A DNA stretch of 64,000 nucleotides, from the NCBI GenBank assembly GCA_036583965.1, contig JAZBQD010000013.1:13726618-13790617 (forward strand), written 5' to 3'. The translations under genes were made by a program, and so were the position numbers. Origin of the DNA: Prunella strophiata. Taxonomy: Eukaryota > Chordata > Aves > Passeriformes > Prunellidae. The notes below the pieces were generated by a model. That model saw nothing but the letters and a program-made list of their open reading frames with translations, did no database searches and was not told the DNA's origin. Shown here in pieces: positions 10,578 through 20,923 of the stretch (its first letter is position 1; every line of letters starts with the position of its first letter).

Positions 10578-11725
10578 GTAGGACAGTGCTCAGAGCTCTT
10601 TTCCATAATGGCAGAATGTGCATAAATCACAGTTACAGACCTTCCTCCCTGCTTGGTTTTCATAGCTCAATTATGAGTGCTTTTGGACATGCATAGGCAG
10701 AAGTTTTAGCCACTATGGGAAGATGGGAACACTAAGGAAATTCCCTGTTAAATGAAATATTTACTACATTAGAAAATGAAAAGAAAATAGCAATTTCTGA
10801 AGTATTACCATTAACTTTGAAAATAGAGGAGGCTAAAACAATTTTGATAATTTTCCTTTTGTTTCCTAGAAAATTAGAAAAAAATTCCCACCACACTTGT
10901 CCCTGCTGGGGGCAGTACTGATAATTTGGGATATTCTGTGATGAGCTGTGTCCCTGCTGGGGGCACTATGGACAATTTGGGATATTCTGTGCTGAGCTGT
11001 GTCCCTGCTGGGGGCACTATGGACAATTTGGGATATTCTGTGCTGGGTTCTGTCCCTGCTGGGGGCACTATGGGTACTTTGAGCCATTCTCTGCTGAGCT
11101 GTGTCCCTGCTGGGGGCACTATGGGTACTTTGGGCTATTCTCTGCTGAGCTGTGTCCCTGCTGGGGGCACTATGGGCACTTTGGGCTGTTCTCTGCTGAG
11201 CTGTGTCCCTGCTGGGGGCACTATGGGTACTTTGGGATATTCTGTGCTGGGTTCTGTCCCTGCTGGGGGCACTATGGGTACTTTGGGGTGTTCTCTGCTG
11301 AGCTGTGTCCCTGCTGGGGTACTATGGGTACTTTGGGCTGTTCTCTGCTGAGCTGTGTCCCTGCTGGGGGCACTGTGGGTACTTTGGGGTATTCTGTGCT
11401 GAGCTGTGTCCCTGCTGGGGGCACTGTGGACAATTTGGGATATTCTGTGCTGAGCTGTGTCCCTGCTGGGGCAGTACTGATAATTTGGGCTATTCTCTGC
11501 TGAGCTGTATCCCTGCTGGGGGCACTATGGGTTCTTTGGGGTATTCTGTGCTGAGCTGTGTCCCTGCTGGGGGCACTATGGGTACTTTGGGATATTCTGT
11601 ACTGGGTTCTGTCCCTGCTGGGGGCACTATGGACAATTTGGGATATTCTGGGCTGGATTCTGTCCCTGCTGGGGGCACTATGGGCACTTTGGGCCATTCT
11701 CTGCTGAGCTGTGTCTCTGCTGCAG
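10578..11725 (+). other. ADGRD1: ADGRD1 intron ending in a minisatellite
   Basis: Phase-0 intron of 1.15 kb. Its first 320 bases are unique AT-rich sequence; the rest is the 51-bp array described separately, which runs up to the acceptor. Confidence 0.8.
10899..11725 (+). repeat. 51-bp minisatellite whose last unit is a splice acceptor
   Basis: About 16 copies of a 51-bp unit, typically CTGTGTCCCTGCTGGGGGCACTATGG followed by a TTTGGGATATTCTGTGCTGAG-type half. The last copy reads CTGAGCTGTGTCTCTGCTGCAG and directly forms the polypyrimidine tract and AG used by the exon at 11726. In the other copies CTGCAG is replaced by CTGGGG. The unit length is a multiple of three, so 17-residue repeats appear in open frames; these are not genes. 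Confidence 0.95.
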
Positions 11726-11881
11726 CTCCCCACCAACGCCTACCAGCCCATCATCGCGGCGCTGAGCCAGCACAGGGGCAGCTCCCCCTCGCCCAGCTCC
11801 CTGCTGGGGCACCTGCAGAACGTGTCCTTCAGCCTGCCCGACGAATCCCTGACTGAGAACACTGCCCTGAGCCTGGCCCAG
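11726..11881 (+). CDS. ADGRD1: ADGRD1 exon, start of GAIN-domain region
   Basis: This exon of 156 bp (52 codons) begins and ends in phase 0, with acceptor GTGTCTCTGCTGCAG and donor GCCCAG|GTGAGT. It encodes LPTNAYQPIIAAL, then HLQNVSFSLPDESL and ENTALSLAQ. These align with the ADGRD1 TDAYHPII, LQNVSLSLP and LSEQTALNL blocks. N-V-S is a probable N-glycosylation site. The segment starts the helical subdomain A of the GAIN domain, the autoproteolysis module of adhesion GPCRs. Base composition is GC-rich compared with the following exon. Confidence 0.95.
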
Positions 11882-12099
11882 GTGAGTGGGGCTCCCTCTG
11901 GCATTTCTCCAGAGCCCGGAGTCCCCAGAGCAGCTTGGAAAGCTTTTGCTCATTGCAGACTCCTCCTGCTTTAGGGAGCAGCAGAAGCTGAGCAGCAAGC
12001 AGAGCAGAGCTGAAATGTCTCACTAGTCCCTGCAGATATTACTTTATGCCTTTGGACCCATCAGGAGCAAGGGAAGACCCTGAGGGGCTGGATCTCTTA

Positions 12100-12248
12100 T
12101 CCCAAACAGCAAGGGCAAGAAGAAATAGGGGAGACTTCAGTGGGATCTTAGGGAAAAATCCTTCCCTGAAAGGGTTTTCAAGCACTGGGACAGCCTGCCC
12201 AGGGAAATGCTGGAGTCAGTCTCCTCTGAGATGGGCTCAAGGAATTTA
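12100..12248 (+). mobile_element. CR1 LINE fragment (old)
   Basis: The text around AAAAATCCTTCCCTGAAAGG and CAAGCACTGGGACAGCCTG followed by CCCAGGGAA resembles the CR1 segment just upstream of its 3' end, in + orientation. It is diverged and lacks both ends. Recognised from memory of the family, without a search. Confidence 0.6.
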
Positions 12249-12339
12249 TTTTATTCAAGCTATGGGGAAAAAGCAAGCAGGTGTTTTCTGCAGTCTGAGC
12301 TGAGAACAGGGGGCCGAGTCCCACTAACATAAAGTTATA

Positions 12340-12660
12340 TCAGAGTGCTGGAAAGTGATGGGCATCTAATTCCCTGATTTCAGCAGGCTGCGAAGCCATT
12401 ATCGCAGTAATCAGCTCTGGCCTCGCTGCTGATTGTTCCCCTAAGCCTGAGGGTAATTCCAGAGTGACAAGGGCGCTTTACTCAGACAAAAAATACAAAT
12501 AAACCTTCTGAAAACGACGGGGAAAGCAACTGAGAGACTGTGTTAAAAGCTTAGCATTTGCAAACTCCAAAGCTTGGATTTCACGGATCACAGTTTAATA
12601 TGTAGCAAAAGCCCTTCTAAAAAGCTTTAATACGTTGTTTCCTTTGTTTTCCTGAAAAAT
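12340..12660. promoter_or_regulatory. Candidate conserved non-coding element
   Basis: Complex, non-repetitive sequence with retained CG pairs and short motifs such as GCCATTATCGC, GTAATCAGC and GGTAATTCC. The texture differs from the neighbouring intron. There is no coding frame and no splice signal. The call is an impression from composition only. Confidence 0.3.
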
Positions 12661-13234
12661 TTCTATGGGCTCTGCGTGTCAGATGGAGCACCATCCTGCC
12701 CACGCCATCCCTGCTTCCCACATCACTGCAGTCGCTGTCTGGGTGCTCATTCCTGCAGGCTGCTGCTGCTTTGTGTGCCCTGACAGTGATTTGCAGGCAG
12801 AAATGTGGGACATGATTATCTTTAGCAGAGCTATTTTGGGACGTAAATACGAGAGAGTCCTGATCATACACACCGACCCTGTCATTTGCCTGATTGATGG
12901 TGAGGCTTTGTATTGTCTGCAGCTAATTCTCTGAGAGACAGGCACTGAGCATGCATGGGATTTTCTGTGCAGTTATCTCTGCCTGATTGTCGTGCGCCCC
13001 ACAGCACCAGGAAATTTGATTTAAGTGATGTGCAATAAACTTTCTGATTACTGACACACGTTATAATGAATGGCTTCTGACAGATCTGACTCGGGTTTTG
13101 GTGTGTGGTGTCTTCCACACTTCACAGTGGAACTTTACTACATTCATTCTCTGAAGGCTTTTTAATAGATAAGTTTCAGCTGGAAACATGTTTTTTTTCC
13201 TTTTAGTTTTCAGTTCAATTTTCTGTGCTCCCTC

Positions 13235-13386
13235 TTCCCTTCCAGGAGTCCCCAGCCCTGGGGCTGTGTTTGGACAGTGCCTGTCCCAGGCTGGGCAGGG
13301 CTGGGGCAGTGGGAGGTGTCCCTGCCCACGGGAGAGGGCTGGAAGATGATTTTTGAGGTCCCTTCCATGCCTCTATGATCCTACAG
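13235..13386 (+). mobile_element. CR1 LINE 3' end
   Basis: The run GGTGTCCCTGCCCACGGGAG, then GGCTGGAAGATGATTTTTGA, GGTCCCTTCCATGC and CTATGATCCTA matches the well-known avian CR1 3' end, including the terminal octamer-like tail. Orientation is +. It is a short 5'-truncated copy, as usual for CR1. Confidence 0.75.
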
Positions 13387-13696
13387 ATGCCATATGAGTT
13401 TAGATAAACCAGGAGAGCAAGTTCATTCAGCCTCAGTCCCAGTGTTGGCTCAGCTGCAGTGACTGCACCTCGGGAGTCCCATGGTGGGACTGCCAGTGAA
13501 ATAATTGTCACTTTGAGAAGTCACCCCACAGAACATGCTGGGGATGCTGGCAGGTAGAGATGGATCTGTGACTGGAATGGAAGTGGGCTTGTCATGTTAA
13601 CATAAACCTGAGAAAAATCCTGGCAGAGATCTGCCCTGGATCCTTGCCAGGAGATGTAGCTGATTAATAAATAATTGAGTTTTATTTGTCTTTCAG

Positions 13697-13756
13697 GCGT
13701 TTTTAACAGCTATTGAAGACTTTCTGCTACTGTCTGAGTGGATTGATGGACCAGAG
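13697..13756 (+). CDS. ADGRD1: ADGRD1 exon, GAIN subdomain A helix
   Basis: A 60-bp exon of exactly 20 codons, phase 0 on both sides, between TTTGTCTTTCAG and CCAGAG|GTAAGA. It encodes AFLTAIEDFLLL and SEWIDGPE. This corresponds to the TFLKAVGEILLLPGW helix of mammalian ADGRD1, with the aromatic tryptophan kept. The phases on both sides match the neighbouring exons. Too short to be called alone, but similarity and splice sites agree. Confidence 0.9.
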
Positions 13757-14545
13757 GTAAGACAAACGGGCTTAGATTTGTGATTTCCTTCAGCTGCACA
13801 AATTCACAGGGATGAGCACAGAACTGGTTGTCACTATTACTTCACTTGCCGGGATTTTTTGGCACTATGACTTATTTTATCATCTGTCACTGATGAAATA
13901 CCTGCAGGATGAATCCAGAAATCTCCTCAGTCTTTTGCTTGAATCTTAAGGAAACACAGATTTCAGAAGAAAGAGCTTTTAAACTGAGAGAAGGAGAAGC
14001 TAAAGCACAGGGAGGTCTCATTGAAGCCTAAAACACTTTTTAGACAAAAGATGTCTAATTGATTTAAGTTCTTAGCGTCAAATCCTTGATCATCTCTGGT
14101 GCAAATGGATTTCAGATAAAACAGGTTTCCTTTTCACTGAAACATGCATTAACTCTGAGATTTTATGAAATCAGGTTTCAACCTGGAGGGTTAAAGTTGC
14201 TTTTATACTGAGGAGCATTTGAATAAAGATGAAAGAAAGGCTGAGCTGTAGTGTCTCAGCTCATGTTCCAAGAAAGATCTGATACCAAGTCTTTATGTAT
14301 TGTCAAAAAAATTCTGCACAGTGCTTGTCCTGGTGCTGCTGAATGCAAGTGGAGCTGGCTGGCAGAGGCTGCAGGAGCAGCAGTCGTTTGGCTGTTGTGT
14401 AAGCAGCATTTTGGGAAGCTGCACTCTGGGTGGCCTTGGTTTGTGTGATGCTTTCTCCACGGAGGGTGGGAGCCCCCAGCCTGGGCAGGGACCCCAGGTG
14501 CCCCTGCTCACCCCTGTGTGTGTCTGTGTGTCTGTCCCTCCCCAG
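13757..14545 (+). other. ADGRD1: ADGRD1 intron
   Basis: A phase-0 intron of 0.79 kb, donor GTAAGA and acceptor CTGTCCCTCCCCAG, with a short TGTGTGTCTG run just before the acceptor. Nothing else was recognised. Confidence 0.8.
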
Positions 14546-14663
14546 GGCCCCGTGGTGCTCAGCAGCCTGATCCACACCATCGACACGGTGATGGCTCACC
14601 TGAGCCTCAAGCTGGAGGGGAGCTCGCTGCCTCTGACCCTCGAGGGCTCCTCGCCCGTGGCAG
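14546..14663 (+). CDS. ADGRD1: ADGRD1 exon, GAIN subdomain A
   Basis: This 118-bp exon enters in phase 0 and leaves in phase 1 (CCCGTGGCAG|GTGGGG). It encodes GPVVLSSLIHTIDTVMAHLS, then LKLEGSSLPLTLEGSSP. The SLI-TIDTVM and VEGSS-type blocks are characteristic of ADGRD1. The conserved helix is followed by the turn that leads toward the GAIN beta-sandwich. It is GC-rich like the exons at 5754 and 11726. The donor GTGGGG is somewhat weak but the phase fits the next exon. Confidence 0.93.
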
Positions 14664-15746
14664 GTGGGGCTGGCAGGGCTCCCTCTGCTCCCTCTGCTCT
14701 CCTGACCCTCTGTGCCTGCCCTCCCCGTGCCAGCACAGAGCAGAACTCAGCACCTCCCTCTGTGGAGTGCCAAACTGAGTTTCATTTGTGCAGGCTGGAG
14801 GTGAGGGGCTCTGGCTGTGCTGGGGCTTCCCCGAGGTTAGCTGGGGAGGAATTCAGAATAAATGTCATGTGTGAAGGGCTGAGTAGTGCTAGTGCTAATA
14901 GAGTTAAAGGGACCTAGAGCTTCTATGCAGCCCGTGGAGGTTTGGGTGCTACAAAATCTTTGCAAGGGTTTTGCAGGAGACTGAAAATGATAGGAATAGT
15001 TTTGACCTTTTAGGAGAATTTTATTTTACTGCAGGTTAGCATCTTAGCACCTTAATTTTGTCTGCATCTTTGGATGCTGCAGGCATCAGAGGTGTTTTAT
15101 CTGTCCTGGCTGCCTGCTTTGCCTTGTTGAGACCCCTCTGAGGGGTGAATAACCTGAGCAGTCCCAGGAGCATCCATCACTGCCTGTATCCCTCACACAC
15201 CGGGGTTCTCAGATGCAGGACTGGAACAGTGCTGCAAATGCCAGGGCAGGAGTGCTGCTGCTCTCTCTGCTCTGCCCTGGGGAGCTGCAGGTGCCAGGGC
15301 AGGAGTGCTGCTGCTCTCTCTGCTCTGCCCTGGGGAGCTGCAAATGCCAGGGCAGGAGTGCTGCTGCTCTGCTCTGCCTGCTCTGCTCTGCTCTGCTGTG
15401 CTCTGGGGAGCTGCAAGGTGCCAGGGCAGGAGTGCTGCTGCTGCTCTGCTCTGCCCTGGGAGCTGCAAATGCCAGGGCAGGAGTGCTGCTGCTGCTCTGC
15501 CTGCCCTGGGGGCTCAGGCTCTGAGCCTGGCTGTGAGTCCATGCCACAAGAGCAGTGCACAATCCCCCTGCTCTGCCATGAAGCAGGCAGGTGTAAAAGG
15601 CATTTTTGGGCTTGGGGGAGTCACCCCATGCTGCAAACACCTGGGTGTAGGTACAGGAGCTGCAGTAGCTCTCAGAAGGCTGGCTGAGCAGGCAGGTGGG
15701 TGCAGGGGCTGCTGGTTGCTGATGTTTGTGTCTGGCTGTCACACAG
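14664..15746 (+). other. ADGRD1: ADGRD1 intron with small minisatellite
   Basis: Phase-1 intron of 1.08 kb. It contains a five-copy array at 15231-15512; the rest is unique. The acceptor is GGCTGTCACACAG, with a short pyrimidine tract. Confidence 0.8.
15231..15512 (+). repeat. Five-copy minisatellite, about 55-60 bp unit
   Basis: Each copy starts GCTGCAAATGCCAGGGCAGG (or GCTGCAGGTGCC) followed by AGTGCTGCTGCTCT and a CTCTGC tract ending in CCTGGGGA. Copy length varies because the inner CTG and CTCTG runs expand and contract. Confidence 0.92.
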
Positions 15747-15857
15747 ATTATGCTGTGGTCAAAATGCACCCCCAGAGCCTGAACGTGTCCCACTATCGGT
15801 TCCCCTCCCGAGGGCACAGCTTCATCTCCATTCCCAGGGAAGCCTTCCATGGCAAAG
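15747..15857 (+). CDS. ADGRD1: ADGRD1 exon, GAIN subdomain B start
   Basis: A 111-bp exon, phase 1 in and out, between GTCACACAG and GGCAAAG|GTAAGG. It encodes DYAVVKMHPQSLN, then VSHYRFPSRGHSFISIPREA and FHGK. The SHYRFP, SFI-IP and EAFH blocks are hallmarks of ADGRD1. N-V-S is a sequon. In the family these residues form the first strands of the GAIN beta-sandwich, which later ends at the GPS cleavage site. The protein is predicted extracellular at this point. Confidence 0.95.
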
Positions 15858-17508
15858 GTAAGGCCAAGATTAAACAGAGAAGGGGTATCCAAAAATGATT
15901 TTGCTTTAGAACAGCTTCTGGTTCACTTTATTTTTCCAGGGAACTGATTTGATCCCTGTGGATTGCCCTGAGTCTGAGGAAGCAGCAGTGGTCCTGTCAG
16001 GCTAACGAGCAATTAATGTGGTGGAGTTTTCATACTAATTGGATTAATATTGAATAATAGAGCTGAGCAACAGAGACTGAAGCCATTTAATTCTGACACA
16101 TTTTTATACCAGAGAAGCCATAATTTCCTAATTATTCTTTTTAATTATCTGAACTGGTTATTTTTAAGAAATTCTAGGATGTCAGGTCAGGTATTACCTA
16201 TCCCTTCATACAAATTTGGTCTTTTGTCTAAAATTAAACTATAAAATGACAGATTTAAGCAATAGCAGTTACAGGAACAGAATGAAGATATAGACTACAC
16301 TCATTGCAAAAAAAGCAGAACTCAGAAATCCATACCTATGCTAAAATTTTAAAAATCCCAAAAAGAAGCATGGCTAAAATCTGCACCTTTAGTCAAGACT
16401 CTAAAATAGCAATGTTAAGTTAATTATCTATGCTTTACTCAGAGATTGAGGGAACCCATTTACAAAAGCATCTACTTCCATCCTCAAAACTTTAAAAATC
16501 TGACTTATGTGCCCTAAATTCCAACCCACAGAATTTACTCACCCAGAGGCTTTTCTGCAGTCACCTCTGGAGAGGGATGGTCGATCCCTCTTTCATGAAG
16601 TGCAAAGTTAGCTGAAAATAACCTGCAGTGAGAAATTCTCTGATAATTACTGAACTGTCTGCCTGACTTGTGGTGACAGCTTTGTTTCTTTGCACTGGCA
16701 GGGGCTCTGGCTGGAGACTGCAAGTCCTCCCAGGTTTGAATAACTATAATTGCAAACCAACTTGTAATGCCAAAAATAGCATGTGAGAGGAGTTTTTTCC
16801 TTTCCCACTTCTACAGTTCCTCACCAAGCAGATTTTCTTTGATTTTCCAGAACATTGTCATGCTTTGTATCCTGAAATGATCCAGAGCATTAAATGTTTT
16901 ACTCTTTTCCAGCTGAAGCTCACTTCTGAGCAATTTCAGCCTTCAGGCCACACTTCTACACTGTCCAGATGAGCTAACCTAAGAAATCTGTTATTTCACC
17001 TTAAACAGCTGACACTGTAAATACTTGGAACCTGACAAAAGGGATAGTAAAAGACATCTGTGTGGCTCCCTCTGAGAAAACACACATCTGTCCCTTCACT
17101 CAGATGCTGGAGAGCCCAAAATTACCTGGAATGTGGCAGCAAAGAGAGCCCTGGGACTGGTGGCCTGGCTGAGTGTGCTCAGGCTGCCAGCCAGTGCTGG
17201 GTGAGCCCTGGTGGCTCCCAGGCAGGCACTGCTGTGTCCTGCCACCCTTCCTGCTGCTGGGGCTGTCACAAGTGACAACTGCTGACTCCAGCAGCTGGTT
17301 TTGGGGGACAGGCACCCTTCTGTCTCACCGTTGGGGTCTGTGCTGTGCAGTGTGTTCACTGAGCAGAGCCATCAGAAGCCCTGCTGGAGCCAAGATGGGA
17401 AGAGCTGTGTGAGTCAGGGCTCTCAGTGAACCAGAGCTGCAGCCCTGGGGGAGGAATCCTCTGCTTGGGGCTGCTGCTCTGAGGAGTAACCCTGTTCCCT
17501 CTCCACAG
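15858..17508 (+). other. ADGRD1: ADGRD1 intron
   Basis: A phase-1 intron of 1.65 kb, mostly AT-rich and unique. No repeat array, exon or RNA gene was recognised. It ends with CCCTCTCCACAG. Confidence 0.8.
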
Positions 17509-17584
17509 CCTGCATCACCATCGTGGGCCTGCTCTACCATAACATGCATTATTTCTTCAATAACATCAAGCCTGTGGACACCAG
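17509..17584 (+). CDS. ADGRD1: ADGRD1 exon, GAIN beta-sandwich
   Basis: This 76-bp exon enters in phase 1 and leaves in phase 2 (ACACCAG|GTGAGT). It encodes CITIVGLLYHNMHYFFNNI and KPVDT. The block VVGLLYHSMHYYLNNI of mammalian ADGRD1 is nearly the same, so this is secure despite the small size. It contributes a hydrophobic strand of GAIN subdomain B. The phase-2 end fits the following exon, which starts by completing an Arg codon. Confidence 0.95.
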
Positions 17585-20500
17585 GTGAGTGGCTCAGCCC
17601 CCAGGAGGTGACAGCCTGCTCAGTGCTGGGGTGGTGCACCTTGGCACAGTCATGTCCTTATCAGCTGGGAGCACATGACAAGCCAGAACCCTGCTGCCTG
17701 CAGTGCTCAGGGCCTGTGCTCATTAACCAGGGAGGGATCACAGTTTACACTGCCTGTTCTATTTTAGGTGGCAATAAAATAGATTCCATAGTGACATGTT
17801 TGTCTTTCCTTGTCTTCTCCTTCCACTCATCAGATCTGGTACCAGAATTTCATAATTTAATCTGTCTCATAAAAGGAAATTGCATTTTTTTTCTCCTAGC
17901 ACATATGAAGATAAAGCTCGCACTTAAATGAAACAAGTAAGAAAACATAACATCCCTCTTTGGACAAAATCTGAATCCTAATCCTGGAAACCCATAAGCT
18001 AATTTTCTAACAGGAGACCAGGCAATTCTTCAAGGACCTTGTGCTTTATGTACTACATCAGTGAAATCATTAGCAGATAAGATAAAGGAAATGCAGAGCT
18101 GTGTAACCTCTGCAGTGCAGCTGCCCAGGGGATTTTTGCAAGGCCATTCATGCAAACCATTGCCTGCTCCTCTAAGCAAGTGCATGACTGTTTTCCCTTT
18201 CTCTGGGCTGTGGGGCTCAGTTCCCACTGTCAGTGTTTCCCCCTGGCCTTGCTGGGTTGTTGCTGCCAGCAGGGAAGGAGCAGCACCCCAGCCCCAGGGA
18301 TTCCCTCCCTGGTGCCCCTCAGGGTGGAGCCCCCCTGGCTGCTCCAGATCTCAGTCCAGGCTGAGCACACCCAGCTGAGCCCTCAGCCACTCCCAAATGG
18401 CATTTCCCAGGCAGCACAAGCTGGGCTGGTGTCTGCCCTGCTCCCTCAGGAGAAGGACACTCAGCTCACACAGGTGGCTCTAAGGCAGCTCTGCCACCAC
18501 TCTGCAATATTTTGTATTTACATGAAGAAATCGAGGCAATAACTTAGGAGAGCCTATGTTCTCCAAAGAGGAGGATCAATGCAATTTATTGCAGGTAATA
18601 AGATGTAATCTCAATTTTTCAAAGGGAGAAAGAGAATTGCAATGATCCTGACTCAGGTCAAAGTTTATTAAAGATGCTGCATATCAAAGCTCTGTATTCT
18701 AAAGCACTGTCACAGATCCTGGGGCTCTGGTTCAGCAAATGGAGCAGGTAGTGCAAGTCTTTGAGTGCATTCCCTGAAATCTGTGGGACAGGACAACCTG
18801 GAGATCCACTCCTGTTCCCTGGGCTGGCTTTGATTTCAGCACTCATTTTAAGAATGAAGGGTCTGCCCTGTCACAATGTCAAAAAAACACAAAGTCACCG
18901 GGAAAGAAATATTTCCTACATTTCTACAATTAACTCAAACTGCTTGAAATGTTTGCAGCATGTAATGCACTGCAAGATCCTGTCCTTAAAACTGTAGATG
19001 CAGTCTGCCCAAACCAGCATCCAAAAAGGTAATAATTCAGGGAATGCTGCCTTAGCAATTTCTCCTTGTGGAACCAAACCCCAGGTACTCAAAGATGTTT
19101 TAAAAATAAGTATGCACTTCTCTTCTGCTTGCTTTTCTTTTTTGTTCTCTACTGTTATAACTTTTTTGCTTACTTTTCAGTAGAATATTTTTTTTCTCAG
19201 AGTAGTTTGTTTTAGAGAATTTCTTTTGTGTTCCTTCTACCACTGGGCTACTTAAACACCTGTAATTTGAAACCCAACCTTTTTCTTTTTTTGTGGTGGA
19301 AAACCAAAACTCTTGGAGCTTTTGTGCTGTAGAGACACAGAACTATTTTCAGACTACGTAACTATCAGTTTCTAAGGGGAGCAGCTTTTGGATTCTTTAC
19401 CCAAGGAAAATGAAACACAGCAGTGTTTGCAGCCCATTCTGCTGCTGTTCCCAGGCAGTTTGTGTAAATGTGGGCCTGACACCCAGGGCCACGGGTGAGG
19501 AAAGGTTGGGCAGGCACAGAAACACCATTCCCTGCTCCTGGTGAAGGACTTGTCACGCTTCACAATTCCCCAAGGGCTCCAAAGGTAAAACAAGCAGATG
19601 AAGGGTGTGGAAAAAGCATCCACGCTCTTCATCTGTGTAGGAGAAACCTCAAACTGTCAGATAATGAGTTTAACTTTATGAGTCCTTATCTAAACTTAAA
19701 TTTGTCCTCCTCCCATGCTGGTTTCTGGGAGCAGAAGTAATCTCTGATACTGATGGGGTTTTTAAGGTCAGAACTGAGGGGTTGTGCTAAATGAGTTCTG
19801 CTCTGTGGCCCTGCCAAGGAGCTGAGTGCACTTATTGCAGTGTCTGATGTGAGGTTTTTTGGGCTTTTTTTTTCTGAAATAAAAATAAGAAACCACTGCA
19901 GACAGGTGGTGAGTGTAAACAAGGAGGTTTTTCATTTGTTTCAAGCTGGCCCTTTCCAGGTGGGCTGTGTTTGGGAACCCAGGCTGGTGGTTAATTCACC
20001 AGGGCTCAGATTTCTCCTGGTGAAACCCATTCATCCACCTGCTCCAGGGACAGGTGACAGCAGTCATTTAATCCTGCAGTTTGTTACTGAGGGTGTAAAA
20101 AATTCTACCCTGAAACCAAATGGATCTCAGTTACTCCTAAATGTGTGAAAATGCCAAACTCATAAGTTTTACCTTAAAATAAGGGTTCTTGTGTACTGCA
20201 AAATGACTTCCCACTAGAATAAATTCATTTCCAGGACTAATCAGCTATTTAGTCCAGTTCAGCTGTTTGTGTTGTGACCTACCTGTCTTTACCTCTAACA
20301 AATCTAACTGGACATCATCTATTTTTCAAGGTAAAGCTATAAATCACTTCTAAATACATTCCTGTGTTTATTGTGTGCATTTTGTCTGTGTGTCTCACAC
20401 ACTGATTTATCTGATTGATCAGCCAGCCTGAAAGCCCCTGCAGGTTTCCTCCTCCCTTTGCCCAGGGTATTGTTCAGATCCCTCCATAGGATTCTCCCTA

Positions 20501-20781
20501 ATTCCCTCAAACACTCTCAGCAAGGCTTGTAAAGCCTTTGCAAGGAGGAGCAGAGTGAAGGAGGCCCTTTGATGTCAGTCTCCAGGTGTCCAGAGCTGTT
20601 CTCTATCCTTTATAGGTACATGGCCTCTAGTCCTGGAGGATCCTCTGGGGCCAGACCTTGCTGCCCTGGAGGAACTCGCTGGCTTGAACAGAACAAGGAG
20701 CTCCTGTGATCCTTTGTTGCTATGTATGAACTAAAAAACAGTTGTTGTTCTTTTTCCTTGACATATTTACTTCTTCCCAAG
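17585..20781 (+). other. ADGRD1: ADGRD1 intron
   Basis: A 3.2-kb phase-2 intron, unique sequence throughout, with homopolymer A/T runs near 19180 and 19860. No gene, repeat array or RNA was recognised. It ends in TACTTCTTCCCAAG. Confidence 0.8.
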
Positions 20782-20923
20782 GATTGCTGAAGCTGCTGCC
20801 TACAAAGGCTCCATGATCTCAGCCAGCAGTAATCTCATCTCTATCAAGGTGGAGCCCCTGCCCCAGCTGTCCTACAACCTGTCAGGCTCTCCTCTCATCA
20901 CCATCCAGCTCACCCACACACTG
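20782..20923 (+). CDS. ADGRD1: ADGRD1 exon, GAIN domain before the GPS
   Basis: This exon of 142 bp enters in phase 2, leaves in phase 0, and has donor ACACTG|GTAAGT. It encodes RIAEAAAYKGSMI, then SASSNLISIKVEPLPQ and LSYNLSGSPLITIQLTHTL. The tail NLSGSPLIT is shared with mammalian ADGRD1, and N-L-S is a sequon. The cleavage motif (HLT type) and the Stachel tethered agonist lie in the next exons, which were not found in this window. This is the last recognisable exon here. Confidence 0.95.

Larger units (their letters stand above)
11882..13696 (+). other. ADGRD1: ADGRD1 intron with CR1 fragments
   Basis: A 1.8-kb phase-0 intron. It holds two CR1-like pieces and, between them, a quiet stretch near 12.34-12.66 kb that looks like non-coding DNA under constraint. 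Both are listed separately. The acceptor is TTTATTTGTCTTTCAG. Confidence 0.8.

Noticed and set aside
10866..11856. 17-residue repeat proteins on both strands around 11 kb
   Set aside because: The 51-bp intronic repeat gives open frames by length alone. The real coding sequence starts at 11726.
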